From: Thalassobium sp. R2A62
GTDB lineage: Bacteria; Pseudomonadota; Alphaproteobacteria; Rhodobacterales; Rhodobacteraceae
NCBI RefSeq assembly: GCF_000161835.1
Contig: NZ_GG697169.2
Coordinates: 3,203,829-3,267,828, forward strand
DNA: 64,000 bases
Direction of reading: 5' to 3'
The notes beneath the pieces were generated by a model. That model saw nothing but the letters and a program-made list of their open reading frames with translations, ran no database searches and had not been told where the DNA came from. This document shows, piece after piece, positions 25,777 through 35,087 of this stretch. Position numbers and translations under genes: made by a program. Numbering within the stretch: position 1 is the stretch's first letter; every line of letters begins with the position of its first letter.

Positions 25777-26160
25777 TTAGTGAAGAGATTGGATGACCTG
25801 TTCAACCAACAACGATTGGAAGATAGCAAGCGTCATTGCTAGCAGGACAAGCAGTAGACAAATGACCGGTATCGCCTCTGCGTGGTCTGTATAGCATGTT
25901 AGAACTGATCGCTTGTTATCCGACACGGATGCCTCTGATCTAAACGTGTAAAGAACAAAGGCGCTTAAGCAGAAAATTCCAGGTAGGAACAACACCAAAG
26001 GTGTATGTTCCGAAAGAAGATTTTGATATCTCGGAAACAAAAAAGCAGGCAGTTCGCTTGCAACAACCCGTAGAAGAAAAAGACCAGAAACAACTAGTGA
26101 ACCTACCCAAGACACGATCTTCAAATGACTGGTGGGTTTCCGGGTCGGGCTATCTTCCAT
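25777..26160 (-). CDS. Hypothetical membrane protein, three helices
   Basis: A 127-residue protein with three hydrophobic segments (IVSWVGSLVVSGLFLLRVVA; LVLFLPGIFCLSAFVLYTF; AIPVICLLLVLLAMTLAIF) separated by short polar loops. I do not recognise the family. The gene is AT-richer than its neighbours, as are the bases around it (25628-26340). Its transcript appears to end at the hairpin near 25650. Confidence 0.5.
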   Translation of the reverse strand: MEDSPTRKPTSHLKIVSWVGSLVVSGLFLLRVVASELPAFLFPRYQNLLSEHTPLVLFLPGIFCLSAFVLYTFRSEASVSDNKRSVLTCYTDHAEAIPVICLLLVLLAMTLAIFQSLLVEQVIQSLH

Positions 26161-26342
26161 GATGTAGAATTACTCAAAATGTATAAATTTTTCAACGGTA
26201 GCAAAGTTCGCTGAGCAGACCTTGACCGAATTTTCATCGAAATCTGTTTTTCAAGGGTGAAGACCCTCTTGAAAATTTTTGAGATAGTCGTGGGTTTAAA
26301 TGCCCATCAATCTGAGTGCTGACGAGTGGCGGTATAACAATG

Positions 26343-26376
26343 AAAGAAGGCGCGCCGGGCAGGGCGCGCCTTCTTT
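26343..26376 (-). terminator. Terminator of the beta-oxidation operon
   Basis: AAAGAAGGCGCGCC (26343-26356) and GGCGCGCCTTCTTT (26363-26376) form a perfect 14-bp stem around a six-base loop, 23 bases after the fadJ stop. The stem ends in an A/T tract on both sides, as in bidirectional intrinsic terminators. Confidence 0.8.
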
Positions 26377-26398
26377 GATCTTGGTATAGTGCTGGAGC

Positions 26399-28597
26399 CT
26401 AGGCGGCCTTTGCAGCCTCGCCGCCGAACCGTGTGTAAAAGCTCTGACCCTTGTCACCCATTTCGCGCAGCAGCGCAGGGGTTGCAAAACGGTCGCCGAA
26501 TTTGGCGGCCAACTGGTCACAGCGCTCGGCAGCATAGGGCGAGCCGATGATATCGAGCCAGCTGAACGGACCACCGGACCATGGGGCAAAGCCCCAGCCG
26601 AGGATCGCACCCACATCACCTTCGCAAATGTCTTCGAGAACATCCTCTTCGAGCGCGCGAACAGCTTCGAGAACCTGAGAGAACATCAGTCGGTGCTGCA
26701 CTTCGATCAGGTCAGGTTGGTCATCGACAGGCGCGTATTTCTCGCCCAGACCGGACCACAGGCCAGTCCGCTTGCCCGCATCGTCATAGGCATAGAACCC
26801 AGCCTTGGCTTTGCGGCCCAAACGATCGGCATCTGCCAACCAGAACAAAATTTCGTCTGACACGTCGTTGTCATAGGCGTCGCCCATCGCGGCCTTGGTC
26901 GCTTTGGCAATTTTGACACCCAGATCGATCGACGTTTCGTCACACAACTGCAACGGACCCAGAGGCATGCCCAGCATCTTGGCTGCGTTCTCGATCAATG
27001 CGGGCTGTACGCCCTCGGCAACCATACGGATGCCTTCGTTGATATATGGGATGATGCAGCGGTTGGCATAGAAGAACCGCTCGTCATTGACCACAATCGG
27101 TGTCTTGCGGATCTGGCGCACATAATCGAGCGCCCTCGCCACTGCCACTGGACCAGTCTCTTTGCCTTTGATGATCTCAACCAAGAGCATTTTGTCGACG
27201 GGTGAGAAGAAGTGGATGCCGATGAACTGCTCTGGGCGCTTGGACGCTTTGGCGAGGCTGGTGATCGGCAAGGTCGAGGTGTTGGTCGCAAAGATCGTAT
27301 CTTCACCGACAATGGCCTCGATTTTTTGTGTGACCTCGGCTTTGATTTTTGGGTCCTCGAACACGGCCTCGACGATCAGATCAACGCCAGCCAAGGCTTC
27401 GTAGTCTGTTGTTGCGTTGATCAGCCCTAGAACGGCCTCCTTTTTCTCTTCGGTGGCTTTTTTGCGGGAAATCCCTTTGTCCATATAGGCGGTCGTGTAG
27501 GACTTGCCCCGATCTGCGGCCTCTTGGCTATTGTCGATCAGCACGACCTCAATGCCGGCAAGCGCGGAAACCAGCGCGATACCAGCCCCCATCATGCCAG
27601 CGCCAATGACGCCGACTTTTTTGACGGTTTGGTCTGCCACGTCTGGACGGTTGGCCCCTTTTTCCAGCGCCTCTTTGTTGATGAACAAGCTGCGGATCAT
27701 TGCCGAAGAGCTTGGGTTCATCAAAACATTGGTGAACCAACGCGCTTCGATTTTGATCGCAGTGTCGAATGGAACCATCGCGCCTTCGTAGACTGCCGAC
27801 AACAGAGCTTTGGCTGCTGGGAACGCGCCTTGGGTCTTCCCGTGGACCATTGCAGAGGCGCCGACATAGGTCATGAAACCTGCAGGATGGTACGGCGCAC
27901 CACCGGGCATTTTGTAACCCTTTTCATCCCATGGCTTGACGATTTTTGGCTCGGACAGGACCCACTCTTTGGCGCGGTCCAGCAATTCACCTGCCGGTAC
28001 AACGTCATCGATCAGACCAGCTGATAGCGCCTTTTTAGGATCGCTGAGTTTACCCTCGAGCAAGAACGGCGAGGCTGCCATAGCGCCCATTTTGCGCACG
28101 AGACGCGTGGTGCCACCCATGCCAGGGAAAATGCCAACCATGATCTCGGGCAGGCCCAGCTTGGCCTTTGGGTTGTCGGCCACAATGATGCGGTGACACG
28201 ACAGCGGGATCTCAAAGCCGATGCCCAAACCTGTGCCCTGCATGGCGCAGATGATTGGCTTGCCGCCCTTGTTCTTGTCGTCCATGCCGCCGCGCTCGAT
28301 CTTGCGCAGGATCGCATGGCTGGCCATTAGGCCGTCCATCAAACCCTTGGCAGGGTTGTCGCCAGCGCTTTCCTTCATCTTGGCAATGATGTTCAGATCC
28401 ATACCACCGGCAAAAGACCCGTCTTTGCCCGAGGTGATGATCACACCATTGACAGCGTCGTCAGCCAACGCTTGGTCAATCAAGCCGTCCAGATCAACGA
28501 ACCCTTGTTGGTTCATTACGTTCATCGATTTGCCAACCGTGTCCCATGTGATGGTCGCGACACCATCGGAATCGGTGGTCATTGTGAAATCGGTCAT
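26399..28597 (-). CDS. fadJ: Fatty-acid oxidation bifunctional enzyme (enoyl-CoA hydratase / 3-hydroxyacyl-CoA dehydrogenase)
   Basis: A 732-residue multifunctional beta-oxidation enzyme. An N-terminal crotonase domain (to about residue 190: FAGGMDLNIIAKM, GTGLGIGFEIPLSCHRIIVA) is followed by the NAD-binding dehydrogenase domain (GVIGAGMMGAGIALVSALAG near residue 330, then HFFSPVDKMLLVEII) and the C-terminal 3HCDH domain. The enzyme hydrates enoyl-CoA and oxidises 3-hydroxyacyl-CoA in the cytoplasm. The start overlaps the stop of the NTF2-like gene (ATGA). It is the last gene of the MerR-led operon and is followed by a strong terminator. fadB would be an equally acceptable symbol. Confidence 0.94.
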   Translation of the reverse strand: MTDFTMTTDSDGVATITWDTVGKSMNVMNQQGFVDLDGLIDQALADDAVNGVIITSGKDGSFAGGMDLNIIAKMKESAGDNPAKGLMDGLMASHAILRKIERGGMDDKNKGGKPIICAMQGTGLGIGFEIPLSCHRIIVADNPKAKLGLPEIMVGIFPGMGGTTRLVRKMGAMAASPFLLEGKLSDPKKALSAGLIDDVVPAGELLDRAKEWVLSEPKIVKPWDEKGYKMPGGAPYHPAGFMTYVGASAMVHGKTQGAFPAAKALLSAVYEGAMVPFDTAIKIEARWFTNVLMNPSSSAMIRSLFINKEALEKGANRPDVADQTVKKVGVIGAGMMGAGIALVSALAGIEVVLIDNSQEAADRGKSYTTAYMDKGISRKKATEEKKEAVLGLINATTDYEALAGVDLIVEAVFEDPKIKAEVTQKIEAIVGEDTIFATNTSTLPITSLAKASKRPEQFIGIHFFSPVDKMLLVEIIKGKETGPVAVARALDYVRQIRKTPIVVNDERFFYANRCIIPYINEGIRMVAEGVQPALIENAAKMLGMPLGPLQLCDETSIDLGVKIAKATKAAMGDAYDNDVSDEILFWLADADRLGRKAKAGFYAYDDAGKRTGLWSGLGEKYAPVDDQPDLIEVQHRLMFSQVLEAVRALEEDVLEDICEGDVGAILGWGFAPWSGGPFSWLDIIGSPYAAERCDQLAAKFGDRFATPALLREMGDKGQSFYTRFGGEAAKAA

Positions 28598-29079
28598 GTC
28601 TTGGGTCCTTCTTCGGAAGAATGAGCTTTGATTGGTGATGGCACCTTGGTGGCCAGCGCAGCATTTTGTTCGGGGCTGTCGGCAATGGCGTATTGCGAAT
28701 ACGCAACTTGCCAGTAGCCGTCGATCAGTCTGAGGACTGAGAAACAGGGATAGGGTTCTTGGATCAATTGATGGCCGCGCAACAGGCGGGTCTCGTGGGT
28801 CGCTGCGACCGTATCATGGGCCATAAATTCGGCTTTGACGCAGTTTCGTACAATCTCGGTGACGCCGATTTTGTCGTAGTGCGCGCGCACCGCATGAAAG
28901 ATCGCTCGAATTTCTTCGGGATCGGAAATCATGCGGCGACCGTCAAAGGTTTCCATCTCTTGTGGCAATTTGAACAACGGAATGAATGCTTCAAAATCCG
29001 CTGCCTCCATGGCCGCACCGGTCTTTTCCAGCAAGTAGTTTGAGACCTCTAGCGCAGTTGAAAAAATTGGGTCGGCCAT
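28594..29079 (-). CDS. NTF2-like (SnoaL-type) protein
   Basis: A 161-residue protein with an NTF2-like arrangement: N-terminal helices (EVSNYLLEKTGAAMEAADFEAF), then EEIRAIFHAVRAHYDKIG, then beta strands containing HETRLLRGHQLIQEPYPCFS and the closing YWQVAYSQYAIA. Such proteins are small ligand-binding or isomerase-type domains, and no catalytic role is assigned. ATG at 29079 is four bases from the cupin stop and the stop overlaps fadJ, so it is firmly part of the fatty-acid operon. The substrate is unknown. Confidence 0.65.
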   Translation of the reverse strand: MADPIFSTALEVSNYLLEKTGAAMEAADFEAFIPLFKLPQEMETFDGRRMISDPEEIRAIFHAVRAHYDKIGVTEIVRNCVKAEFMAHDTVAATHETRLLRGHQLIQEPYPCFSVLRLIDGYWQVAYSQYAIADSPEQNAALATKVPSPIKAHSSEEGPKT

Positions 29080-29083
29080 GTTG

Positions 29084-29548
29084 TTAATCCTCGATTTTGC
29101 TACCGTCACAACGGGTGAACGCGGCGCCGGACTCGTCAAATTTCACCATCATGTCGATGTCAGAATAGTGCCCAACTTCTGTTTGAGTATGTGTGCCGAC
29201 AACGACAAAGCTCGCCACGGAATCTGTCCGGTTCGCGAGGTGGTGGCCATTGGCGTCGCCAGCTGGGAACGCCGCGCACTCACCCATGTGCAATTCGGTT
29301 TCACCATGATCATCAATCAGCGTACAGACGCCGGCTGTGATAACCAAGAATTCATCCTGATTTTCATGCCAGTGCCGCAAGCTAGACAGCGCACCAGGTG
29401 CCAGATGGACAAGATTTGCGCCAAACTGCGTCAGCCCACCAGCCTGCGATAGCGACTGCTTGGACCGACCATCCATTTGCGAAGCGTGCTTTGCTGGATA
29501 GGTCGATCCTGAGGTGACCGGGATTGCGGTGAGGTCCAGCTTTGGCAT
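29084..29548 (-). CDS. Single-domain cupin protein
   Basis: A 154-residue cupin. Motif 1 is RHWHENQDEFLVITAGVCTLI (metal ligands His, His, Glu), and motif 2 is the AAFPAGDANGHHLANRT segment with its histidines. The start MPKLDLTAI at 29548 overlaps the thiolase stop (TAATG). Cupins of this sort are often sugar- or small-acid-handling enzymes or ligand sensors. In this operon it may process an acyl or thioester by-product, but nothing in the sequence fixes its role. Confidence 0.75.
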   Translation of the reverse strand: MPKLDLTAIPVTSGSTYPAKHASQMDGRSKQSLSQAGGLTQFGANLVHLAPGALSSLRHWHENQDEFLVITAGVCTLIDDHGETELHMGECAAFPAGDANGHHLANRTDSVASFVVVGTHTQTEVGHYSDIDMMVKFDESGAAFTRCDGSKIED

Positions 29549-30759
29549 TAGAGACGCTCGATGATTGTCGCAGCACCCATGCCGGATGCGATGCAAAGGG
29601 TCGCAAGTCCAACCTCTTTGTCCTGACGCTCAAGTTCGTCCAGCAATGTGCCGATGATGATCGCGCCAGTCGCACCCAAAGGGTGGCCCATTGCGATTGA
29701 TCCGCCATTGACGTTGACCACCGAAGGATCGACATCAAACGCCTGCATAAAGCGCAAGACAACCGACGCAAAAGCTTCGTTCACTTCGAACAGATCAATG
29801 TCGCTGATCGCCATGCCGTGGTCTGCGAGAATTTTCTCGGTGACGGGGACGGGGCCGGTCAACATGATGGTGGGGTCTGTGCCGATTTTGGCAGTTGCGC
29901 GAATGCGCGCACGTGGTTTCAGACCGTATTGTTCGCCGAACTCTTTGTTGCCGATCAAAACACCAGCTGACCCGTCGACTATACCAGACGAGTTGCCCGC
30001 GTGGTGGATGTGGTTGATCCGCTCGAGGTGCGGGTACTTCATCAGCGCAATCTTATCAAAGCCCGGCATATGCTCGCCCATCATCTGGAAAGACGGGTTC
30101 AACGACCCAAGGCTTTGCATGTCTGTTTGTGGGCGCATGTATTCGTCACGGTCCAGAATTTTGAGACCGTTCTGGTCTTTGACCGTGACGACGGATTTAT
30201 CGAAATGACCTGCATCCCATGCCGCTTTGGCGCGGCGCTGGGATTCAACAGCAAGACCGTCTGCGTCGTCACGGCTAAAGCCGTATTCTGTCGCGATGAT
30301 ATCTGCCGAAATACCTTGGGGAACAAAATAGGTGACCATTGCAACCGACGGATCGACGGCAATCGCCGCACCGTCGCTGCCCATCGCAACACGGCCCATC
30401 ATTTCAACGCCGCCCGCGATATAGGCCTGACCTGCGCCGCCTTTGACTTGGTTCGCTGCGAGGTTCACAGCCTCCATGCCGGACGCACAGAAACGGTTGA
30501 TCGCCAGACCAGGGATAGATTGGTCAAGGTTCGAGGCCAAAACAGCCGTCCGCGCGAGGCAGCCACCTTGCTCGCCAACTTGGGTTACGTTGCCCCAAAT
30601 CACGTCTTCGACGGCGTGGCCGTCCAGATTGTTGCGCTCTTTGAGAGCGTTCAGAACACCTGCGGACAGGCGAACGGATGTGACTTCGTGCAAACTGCCG
30701 TCTTTGCGGCCCTTACCACGTGGGGTGCGGATCGCGTCATAAATATAGGCTTCGGTCAT
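29548..30759 (-). CDS. fadA: Acetyl-CoA C-acyltransferase (thiolase)
   Basis: A 403-residue thiolase that cleaves 3-ketoacyl-CoA in the last step of beta-oxidation. The acyl-carrying Cys is in NRFCASGMEAVNLAA (near residue 90), the general-base His in NGGSIAMGHPLGATGA (near 354), and the second Cys in LCIASGMGAA near the end. The opening AYIYDAIRTPRGKGRKDGSL is typical of the FadA/PhaA-related proteins of alphaproteobacteria. It is placed between GST and cupin genes in the MerR-led operon, and works with fadJ and the acyl-CoA dehydrogenase. Confidence 0.94.
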   Translation of the reverse strand: MTEAYIYDAIRTPRGKGRKDGSLHEVTSVRLSAGVLNALKERNNLDGHAVEDVIWGNVTQVGEQGGCLARTAVLASNLDQSIPGLAINRFCASGMEAVNLAANQVKGGAGQAYIAGGVEMMGRVAMGSDGAAIAVDPSVAMVTYFVPQGISADIIATEYGFSRDDADGLAVESQRRAKAAWDAGHFDKSVVTVKDQNGLKILDRDEYMRPQTDMQSLGSLNPSFQMMGEHMPGFDKIALMKYPHLERINHIHHAGNSSGIVDGSAGVLIGNKEFGEQYGLKPRARIRATAKIGTDPTIMLTGPVPVTEKILADHGMAISDIDLFEVNEAFASVVLRFMQAFDVDPSVVNVNGGSIAMGHPLGATGAIIIGTLLDELERQDKEVGLATLCIASGMGAATIIERL

Positions 30760-30775
30760 GGGTCTCTCCGGTTCT

Positions 30776-31408
30776 TCAGGCGCGGTCAGCAGGGCTGCCG
30801 GGCATCAGGTCATAGGGGTGTTTCCAGCCATCGAGGCCTTGGATATTCGAAAGCCAACGATCGATGTTGGCGTGATCTTTGCGCTCGAACCCATAAGGTT
30901 CGGGGTAAAATAGATAACTGCAGCACGAGATGTCGGCATTGGTCAGACCGTCACCGACAATCCAGTCGCGTCCTGCCAAATGTGCGTCGAGCACCGCATA
31001 GGCTGCCGCAAGACGCCCTTGGGTAAAGGCGATTACCTGCTCTGGGCGTTTCTCTGCTGGCAAAAAGTTCATCAAGAACCGTGTCATGCCTGCTTGCGAG
31101 CTTAGTTTGTGATTGTCCCACAAGACCCAGCGCAGCACTTCGTATTTGTCAGCTTCAGCGCCGCCGAATTTGCCGGTCTTGTCGGTGATATACTGTTGGA
31201 TCGCACCCGATTGGGACAGCGTCATATCGCCATCGACCAAAACGGGGGCCTCGGCCATTGTGTTGACCTCTTTCCATTCTGGCGTGCGGGCCGCACCGCT
31301 AAAGAAATCGACTTTGACGGCTTCCCAATCGAGACCGCTGAGTTCAAGCGCGAGCGCAGCCTTGAAAGAATTTCCGCTTTCGCCAAAGCAATGCAATTTG
31401 ATCGTCAT
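30776..31408 (-). CDS. Glutathione S-transferase family protein
   Basis: A 210-residue GST. The N-terminal thioredoxin-like domain holds LHCFGESGNSFKAALALELSG with the presumed catalytic Ser, the cis-Pro segment EAPVLVDGDMTLSQSGAI and the SQSGAI glutathione-binding motif. The C-terminal helical domain has DWIVGDGLTNADISCCSYLF. The start at 31408 follows a GGAGG. Its place among beta-oxidation genes suggests it handles reactive or maleyl/thio-intermediates of a specific acyl substrate. This is inference. Confidence 0.85.
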   Translation of the reverse strand: MTIKLHCFGESGNSFKAALALELSGLDWEAVKVDFFSGAARTPEWKEVNTMAEAPVLVDGDMTLSQSGAIQQYITDKTGKFGGAEADKYEVLRWVLWDNHKLSSQAGMTRFLMNFLPAEKRPEQVIAFTQGRLAAAYAVLDAHLAGRDWIVGDGLTNADISCCSYLFYPEPYGFERKDHANIDRWLSNIQGLDGWKHPYDLMPGSPADRA

Positions 31409-31430
31409 GTCGCGTCCTCCCAGACGGTGT

Positions 31431-31643
31431 TTAGCGTTTTCGCGCGTCCAACTCGGCGTTGAACAGGCGCAGGCGGTGCCCAAAGGTTTCTTCGTCCATC
31501 ACGCTGTCGAAATTCTCAAAGAGAAAAGACAGAGCTTCGCCTTCTTCCAACCCGCTGTCTTTTGCGAACCGCTTGAGCCGACGATAACCGTCCTCGGTCA
31601 TGGCGATATTTGTGCGGCGTGTCAGTCTTAGGCGTTTGGGCAT
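31431..31643 (-). CDS. Small basic protein, possibly ribbon-helix-helix
   Basis: A 70-residue protein between the GST and acyl-CoA dehydrogenase genes. The basic N terminus (MPKRLRLTRRTNIAMTEDGY) followed by two helices (RRLKRFAKDSGLEEGEALSF, then FGHRLRLFNAELDARKR) resembles small ribbon-helix-helix DNA-binding proteins. The assignment is weak. Spacing places it in the same operon. Confidence 0.5.
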   Translation of the reverse strand: MPKRLRLTRRTNIAMTEDGYRRLKRFAKDSGLEEGEALSFLFENFDSVMDEETFGHRLRLFNAELDARKR

Positions 31644-31697
31644 GAAACCTCTCGTATAGTTGGAAGCGACAACGGAATGTTGCCGCCTCCGGTCAGT

Positions 31698-33476
31698 TTA
31701 GAAACTCGCAGCATCAAGTGCCATCACAGTGTCGGCACCTGTCTCGATCCGTGCAAGGTGCATGGTCGTGGCAGGCAACTGACGCGCCATGTAGAAACGG
31801 CCTGTTGCCAACTTGGTTTTATAGAACTCGGTGTCGGACGCACCGCCTTCAAGTGCTTCTAGCGACGCTTTGCCCATCTTTGCCCACATCAGCCCTATGC
31901 AGACGTGACCGAACATGGTCATAAAGTCGTAAGAACCCGCCAACGCGTTATTCGGGTTCGTCATGCCGTTTTGCATGAAATACATAGCGGCCGATTGCAG
32001 ATCCTTGGATGCCGCCTTGAGCGGATCGAGGAAGTCAGCTTTGAGCGCCTCGTTGCCTTTGTTCTCTTTGATAAAGGTTTTGACCATCTCAAAGAACGCC
32101 ATGACGTGCTTGCCGCCGTCTTGGGCCAGTTTACGCCCAACAAGATCCAGCGCCTGAACACCGTTTGCACCTTCGTAGATCATTGCGATCCGCGCATCGC
32201 GTGCGAACTGTGACATGCCCCATTCTTCGATATAGCCGTGACCGCCATAAACCTGCTGTGCAGCCGTGGCGTATTCAAAACCTTTGTCGGTCTGGAAGCC
32301 TTTGATGATCGGTGTCAGCAGGGAAATCAGGCCATCTGCATCCGCGTCACGCATTCTATGGGCCCGGTCGATCAGGTTGGCACCCCAGTATGTAAAGGCA
32401 CGCGCTCCTTCGATGAACGACTTTTGCTCCATCAAGTTGCGGCGAATGTCTGGGTGCACGATCAGCGGATCAGCTGGGCCTTCAGGATTTTCTGTGCCTG
32501 TTACAGCGCGACCCTGCAAACGGTCGTTCGCGTAGATCACTGCGTTCTGATAGGCGGCTTCGGCGGCGGCATAGCCTTGTAAGCCAACACCCAAACGCGC
32601 CTCGTTCATCATGACGAACATGGCACGCATGCCTTTGTGCTCTTCGCCGATCAGATAGCCGGTTGCTTCGTCATAGTTCATCACACAGGTCGAATTGCCG
32701 TGGATGCCCATTTTCTCTTCGATCTTGCCACAGCTTACGCCGTTGCGCGCGCCGACTGATCCGTCGTCGTTGACGAGGAATTTAGGCACGATGAATAGCG
32801 ACACACCTTTGATCCCGTCAGGACCGCCGGGGATTTTCGCCAGCACAAGGTGGATGATGTTGTCGGACATGTCGTGCTCGCCCGCCGAGATAAAGATCTT
32901 TTGGCCCGACACTTGGAACGATCCATCGTCTTGCGGTACCGCTTTGGTCCGCATCAGTCCAAGATCCGTGCCGCAATGCGGTTCGGTCAGGTTCATTGTG
33001 CCAGTCCATTCGCATGATGCGAGTTTCGGCAGATAGGTTTTCTTTTGCTCGCCCGAGCCATGCTCGAGGATCGCGGAATAGGCGCCATGGGTCAGACCCT
33101 GATACATGTTGAACGCCATGTTCGCCGACACAAACGGCTCGTTGACCGCGGTGTGCATGACATAGGGCATGCTTTGGCCGCCAAACTCTTCGCTGGCATC
33201 CAGAGCGGTCCATCCGCCTTCACGCATTTGGTCAAACGCTTCCTTGAAACCTGTGGGCGTGCGCACCACACCGTTTTCCAACACGCACCCTTCGGTGTCG
33301 CCAACGACATTCAAAGGCGCCAACACTTCGTTGCTGATTTTGCCCGCTTCTTCCAGAACCGCACCGGTAAAGTCACGGTCCAGTTCGGAAAACCCAGGGA
33401 TGTCCTGTTCGCTGATCTTCAACAGATCGTGCAGAACAAATTGCATGTCTTTTGTGTTGGCTGTGAAACTTGGCAT
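31698..33476 (-). CDS. Acyl-CoA dehydrogenase (long, DmdC-like)
   Basis: An FAD-dependent acyl-CoA dehydrogenase of 592 residues, the longer type that carries an extra C-terminal acyl-CoA-dehydrogenase domain, which includes DmdC (3-methylmercaptopropionyl-CoA dehydrogenase) and FadE-like enzymes. Visible parts are [19 protein letters not shown], the FAD-binding [29 protein letters not shown], and [21 protein letters not shown] near the catalytic region. It catalyses the first oxidation in beta-oxidation and passes electrons to ETF. It follows the MerR gene by 27 bases and precedes the GST, thiolase and fadJ genes. The preferred acyl chain is not readable. Confidence 0.9.
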   Translation of the reverse strand: MPSFTANTKDMQFVLHDLLKISEQDIPGFSELDRDFTGAVLEEAGKISNEVLAPLNVVGDTEGCVLENGVVRTPTGFKEAFDQMREGGWTALDASEEFGGQSMPYVMHTAVNEPFVSANMAFNMYQGLTHGAYSAILEHGSGEQKKTYLPKLASCEWTGTMNLTEPHCGTDLGLMRTKAVPQDDGSFQVSGQKIFISAGEHDMSDNIIHLVLAKIPGGPDGIKGVSLFIVPKFLVNDDGSVGARNGVSCGKIEEKMGIHGNSTCVMNYDEATGYLIGEEHKGMRAMFVMMNEARLGVGLQGYAAAEAAYQNAVIYANDRLQGRAVTGTENPEGPADPLIVHPDIRRNLMEQKSFIEGARAFTYWGANLIDRAHRMRDADADGLISLLTPIIKGFQTDKGFEYATAAQQVYGGHGYIEEWGMSQFARDARIAMIYEGANGVQALDLVGRKLAQDGGKHVMAFFEMVKTFIKENKGNEALKADFLDPLKAASKDLQSAAMYFMQNGMTNPNNALAGSYDFMTMFGHVCIGLMWAKMGKASLEALEGGASDTEFYKTKLATGRFYMARQLPATTMHLARIETGADTVMALDAASF

Positions 33477-33503
33477 GTTGGTCGGGCTCCTTTGAGAGTT
33501 GTC

Positions 33504-33908
33504 TTAGGCGGGTTCGACGGTCCGGCCCATACGGGCCAGCGCCGCGGCGCCCCATTCCATTTGATCTTTGAGTTCGGCGATGGCCTCGTCCAGTTCGCGG
33601 TGCTGGTCTTCCATCTCGCGCAGATGACGTTGGGCGACACCGTAAGTTTCGGCCAATTGCAGTTCTTGGCTTTCGTCGCGGTCATATAGATCGAGAAGCT
33701 GGCGGATCTCTTCGAGGCTGAAGCCAAAGCGTTTGCCGCGCAAAATCAGCTTGAGCCGCGCGCGGTCGCGTTTGGTGAAGAGCCGCTTTTGACCGTCCCG
33801 CTCAGGGAACAAGAGCTCTTTGCTCTCGTAAAACCGCAAGGTGCGCGGGGTCACGTCAAAAGCGTCACACATTTCTCGGATCGTCATTTTCATTGTATCT
33901 GGCGTCAT
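33504..33908 (-). CDS. MerR-family regulator heading the beta-oxidation operon
   Basis: A 134-residue MerR protein. The winged-helix DNA-binding part (MTIREMCDAFDVTPRTLRFY) is followed by RARLKLILRGKRFGFSLEEIRQLL and a coiled-coil dimerisation helix (RHLREMEDQHRELDEAIAEL). No metal-binding Cys are present, so it is not a metal sensor; the length and lack of a long effector domain match LiuR-type regulators of branched-chain and fatty-acid catabolism. It lies 27 bases before the acyl-CoA dehydrogenase and is the first gene of the operon. A LiuR-like box is upstream. Confidence 0.85.
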   Translation of the reverse strand: MTPDTMKMTIREMCDAFDVTPRTLRFYESKELLFPERDGQKRLFTKRDRARLKLILRGKRFGFSLEEIRQLLDLYDRDESQELQLAETYGVAQRHLREMEDQHRELDEAIAELKDQMEWGAAALARMGRTVEPA

Positions 33909-33961
33909 AGTTTCGGGTCCTCGTTACGACAGTATTTGAGGTCGATCTGAGGTGTTGCTCT

Positions 33962-34000
33962 TATTCTTACAAGAATAGTTGACGCGAACGTAAACGTAAC
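33962..34000 (-). promoter_or_regulatory. LiuR-like operator and palindrome upstream of merR
   Basis: TTGACGCGAACGTAAACGTA (33979-33998) resembles the TTTACGTTTACGTnAA-type boxes of the MerR regulator LiuR. It lies 71-92 bases before the merR start. TATTCTT (33962-33968) and AAGAATA (33971-33977) form a perfect palindrome between that box and the gene. The function is inferred from motif and position. Confidence 0.55.
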
Positions 34001-34143
34001 GCCGCGTCATTTCAGAGTTGACGAAAGGTCAGCAAAAAATTTGCGCCTCAAACAAAATTTTTGAAAAAGTGAAAAATCGGCGAAAACCTCAACAAAGTAA
34101 AGTTTTCCGTACCTATTCGACGCGGCACATCGCCCGAATGACT

Positions 34144-34515
34144 TTAGCGACTCAGACTTTTGGACGTTTCATCACGTAGCTGTTGCAGCTCGGACATCGT
34201 CTCGTCCAACTGGACACGTTGCTCTGCCAACCCGCTCAATTGGCGATCTGCCAGCTCTAGCCATGCCTTCATTTGGGCTTCGTTGCCCTCGTGTTCGTAG
34301 ATCAACAACCACTGACGAATGTCCTCTAGCGCAAAGCCAAACCGGCGCCCGCGTAGGATCAATGTCATCCGTGCAGATTCTTTTGGGCTATAATACCGTG
34401 TGCGACCCTCTTTTTCAGGTGTCAGCAATTCGATGTATTCGTAGTACCGCAATGTTCGCGGCGTTACGTCGAATTTGGTGCACATCTCTTTAAAGGACAG
34501 GCGGTCTTCGGCCAT
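34144..34515 (-). CDS. Second MerR-family regulator
   Basis: A 123-residue MerR protein, clearly a paralogue of the one at 33504-33908: LSFKEMCTKFDVTPRTLRYY, then MTLILRGRRFGFALEDIRQW and a C-terminal coiled coil (ADRQLSGLAEQRVQLDETMS). No effector cysteines are present. It is separated from the first regulator by a 235-base AT-rich gap that contains the LiuR-like box, so it may regulate the same operon or the divergent thioesterase genes. Which of these holds cannot be told here. Confidence 0.85.
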   Translation of the reverse strand: MAEDRLSFKEMCTKFDVTPRTLRYYEYIELLTPEKEGRTRYYSPKESARMTLILRGRRFGFALEDIRQWLLIYEHEGNEAQMKAWLELADRQLSGLAEQRVQLDETMSELQQLRDETSKSLSR

Positions 34516-34649
34516 GGCGGTATCTCCCTATCCGCAAAGGTAGAGTGTTCCTCTCCATCGGGCAAGACGCCACGCGACGACACTCTTGATCGTGATTGCG
34601 CTTGCGAGTGCCCAGCGGCTGTCCAATAAACGCGGCAAAGGAATTCAAA

Positions 34650-35087
34650 ATGCCCGAACTCACCCAAAAGGAAAAAGAAACCGTCGCCCGCACGTTTATT
34701 GGTGCGTTGCCGCATGCGATCGACCTTGGGATGAAGCTGACTGATATCGGCGACGGCACAGCCACGATCCAAATGCCGTATGACGAACGGTTGATCGGCG
34801 ATCCCAAGGCCGGTGTCATCCACGGCGGTGCTGTTTCGGCATTGATGGACACCTGTGGTGGCGCGGCAGTCATGTCGCATCCATCGGGTCCGATTTCGAC
34901 GGCAACTCTAGATCTGAGGATCGACTATATGCGTGCGGCCACCCCGAACCAGCCCATCACAGCGATTGCAGAATGCTATCACGTGACGCGGTCTGTCGCC
35001 TTTGTTCGCGCGACCGCGATGGACGCCGACATCGATCGTCCGGTGGCCACCGCCACGGGCGCCTTTACCGTTAGTTATCCGAAATGA
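34650..35087 (+). CDS. PaaI-type hotdog thioesterase, first copy
   Basis: A 145-residue hotdog-fold thioesterase with the motif [20 protein letters not shown] (His-Gly-Gly loop and acidic residue), typical of PaaI/YdiI-type enzymes that hydrolyse acyl-CoA thioesters. ATG 34650 follows AAAGGA. The stop overlaps the start of a second hotdog gene (ATGA). The N-terminal segment [20 protein letters not shown] is characteristic. It probably relieves CoA trapping during acid catabolism; the substrate is unknown. Confidence 0.85.
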   Translation: MPELTQKEKETVARTFIGALPHAIDLGMKLTDIGDGTATIQMPYDERLIGDPKAGVIHGGAVSALMDTCGGAAVMSHPSGPISTATLDLRIDYMRAATPNQPITAIAECYHVTRSVAFVRATAMDADIDRPVATATGAFTVSYPK

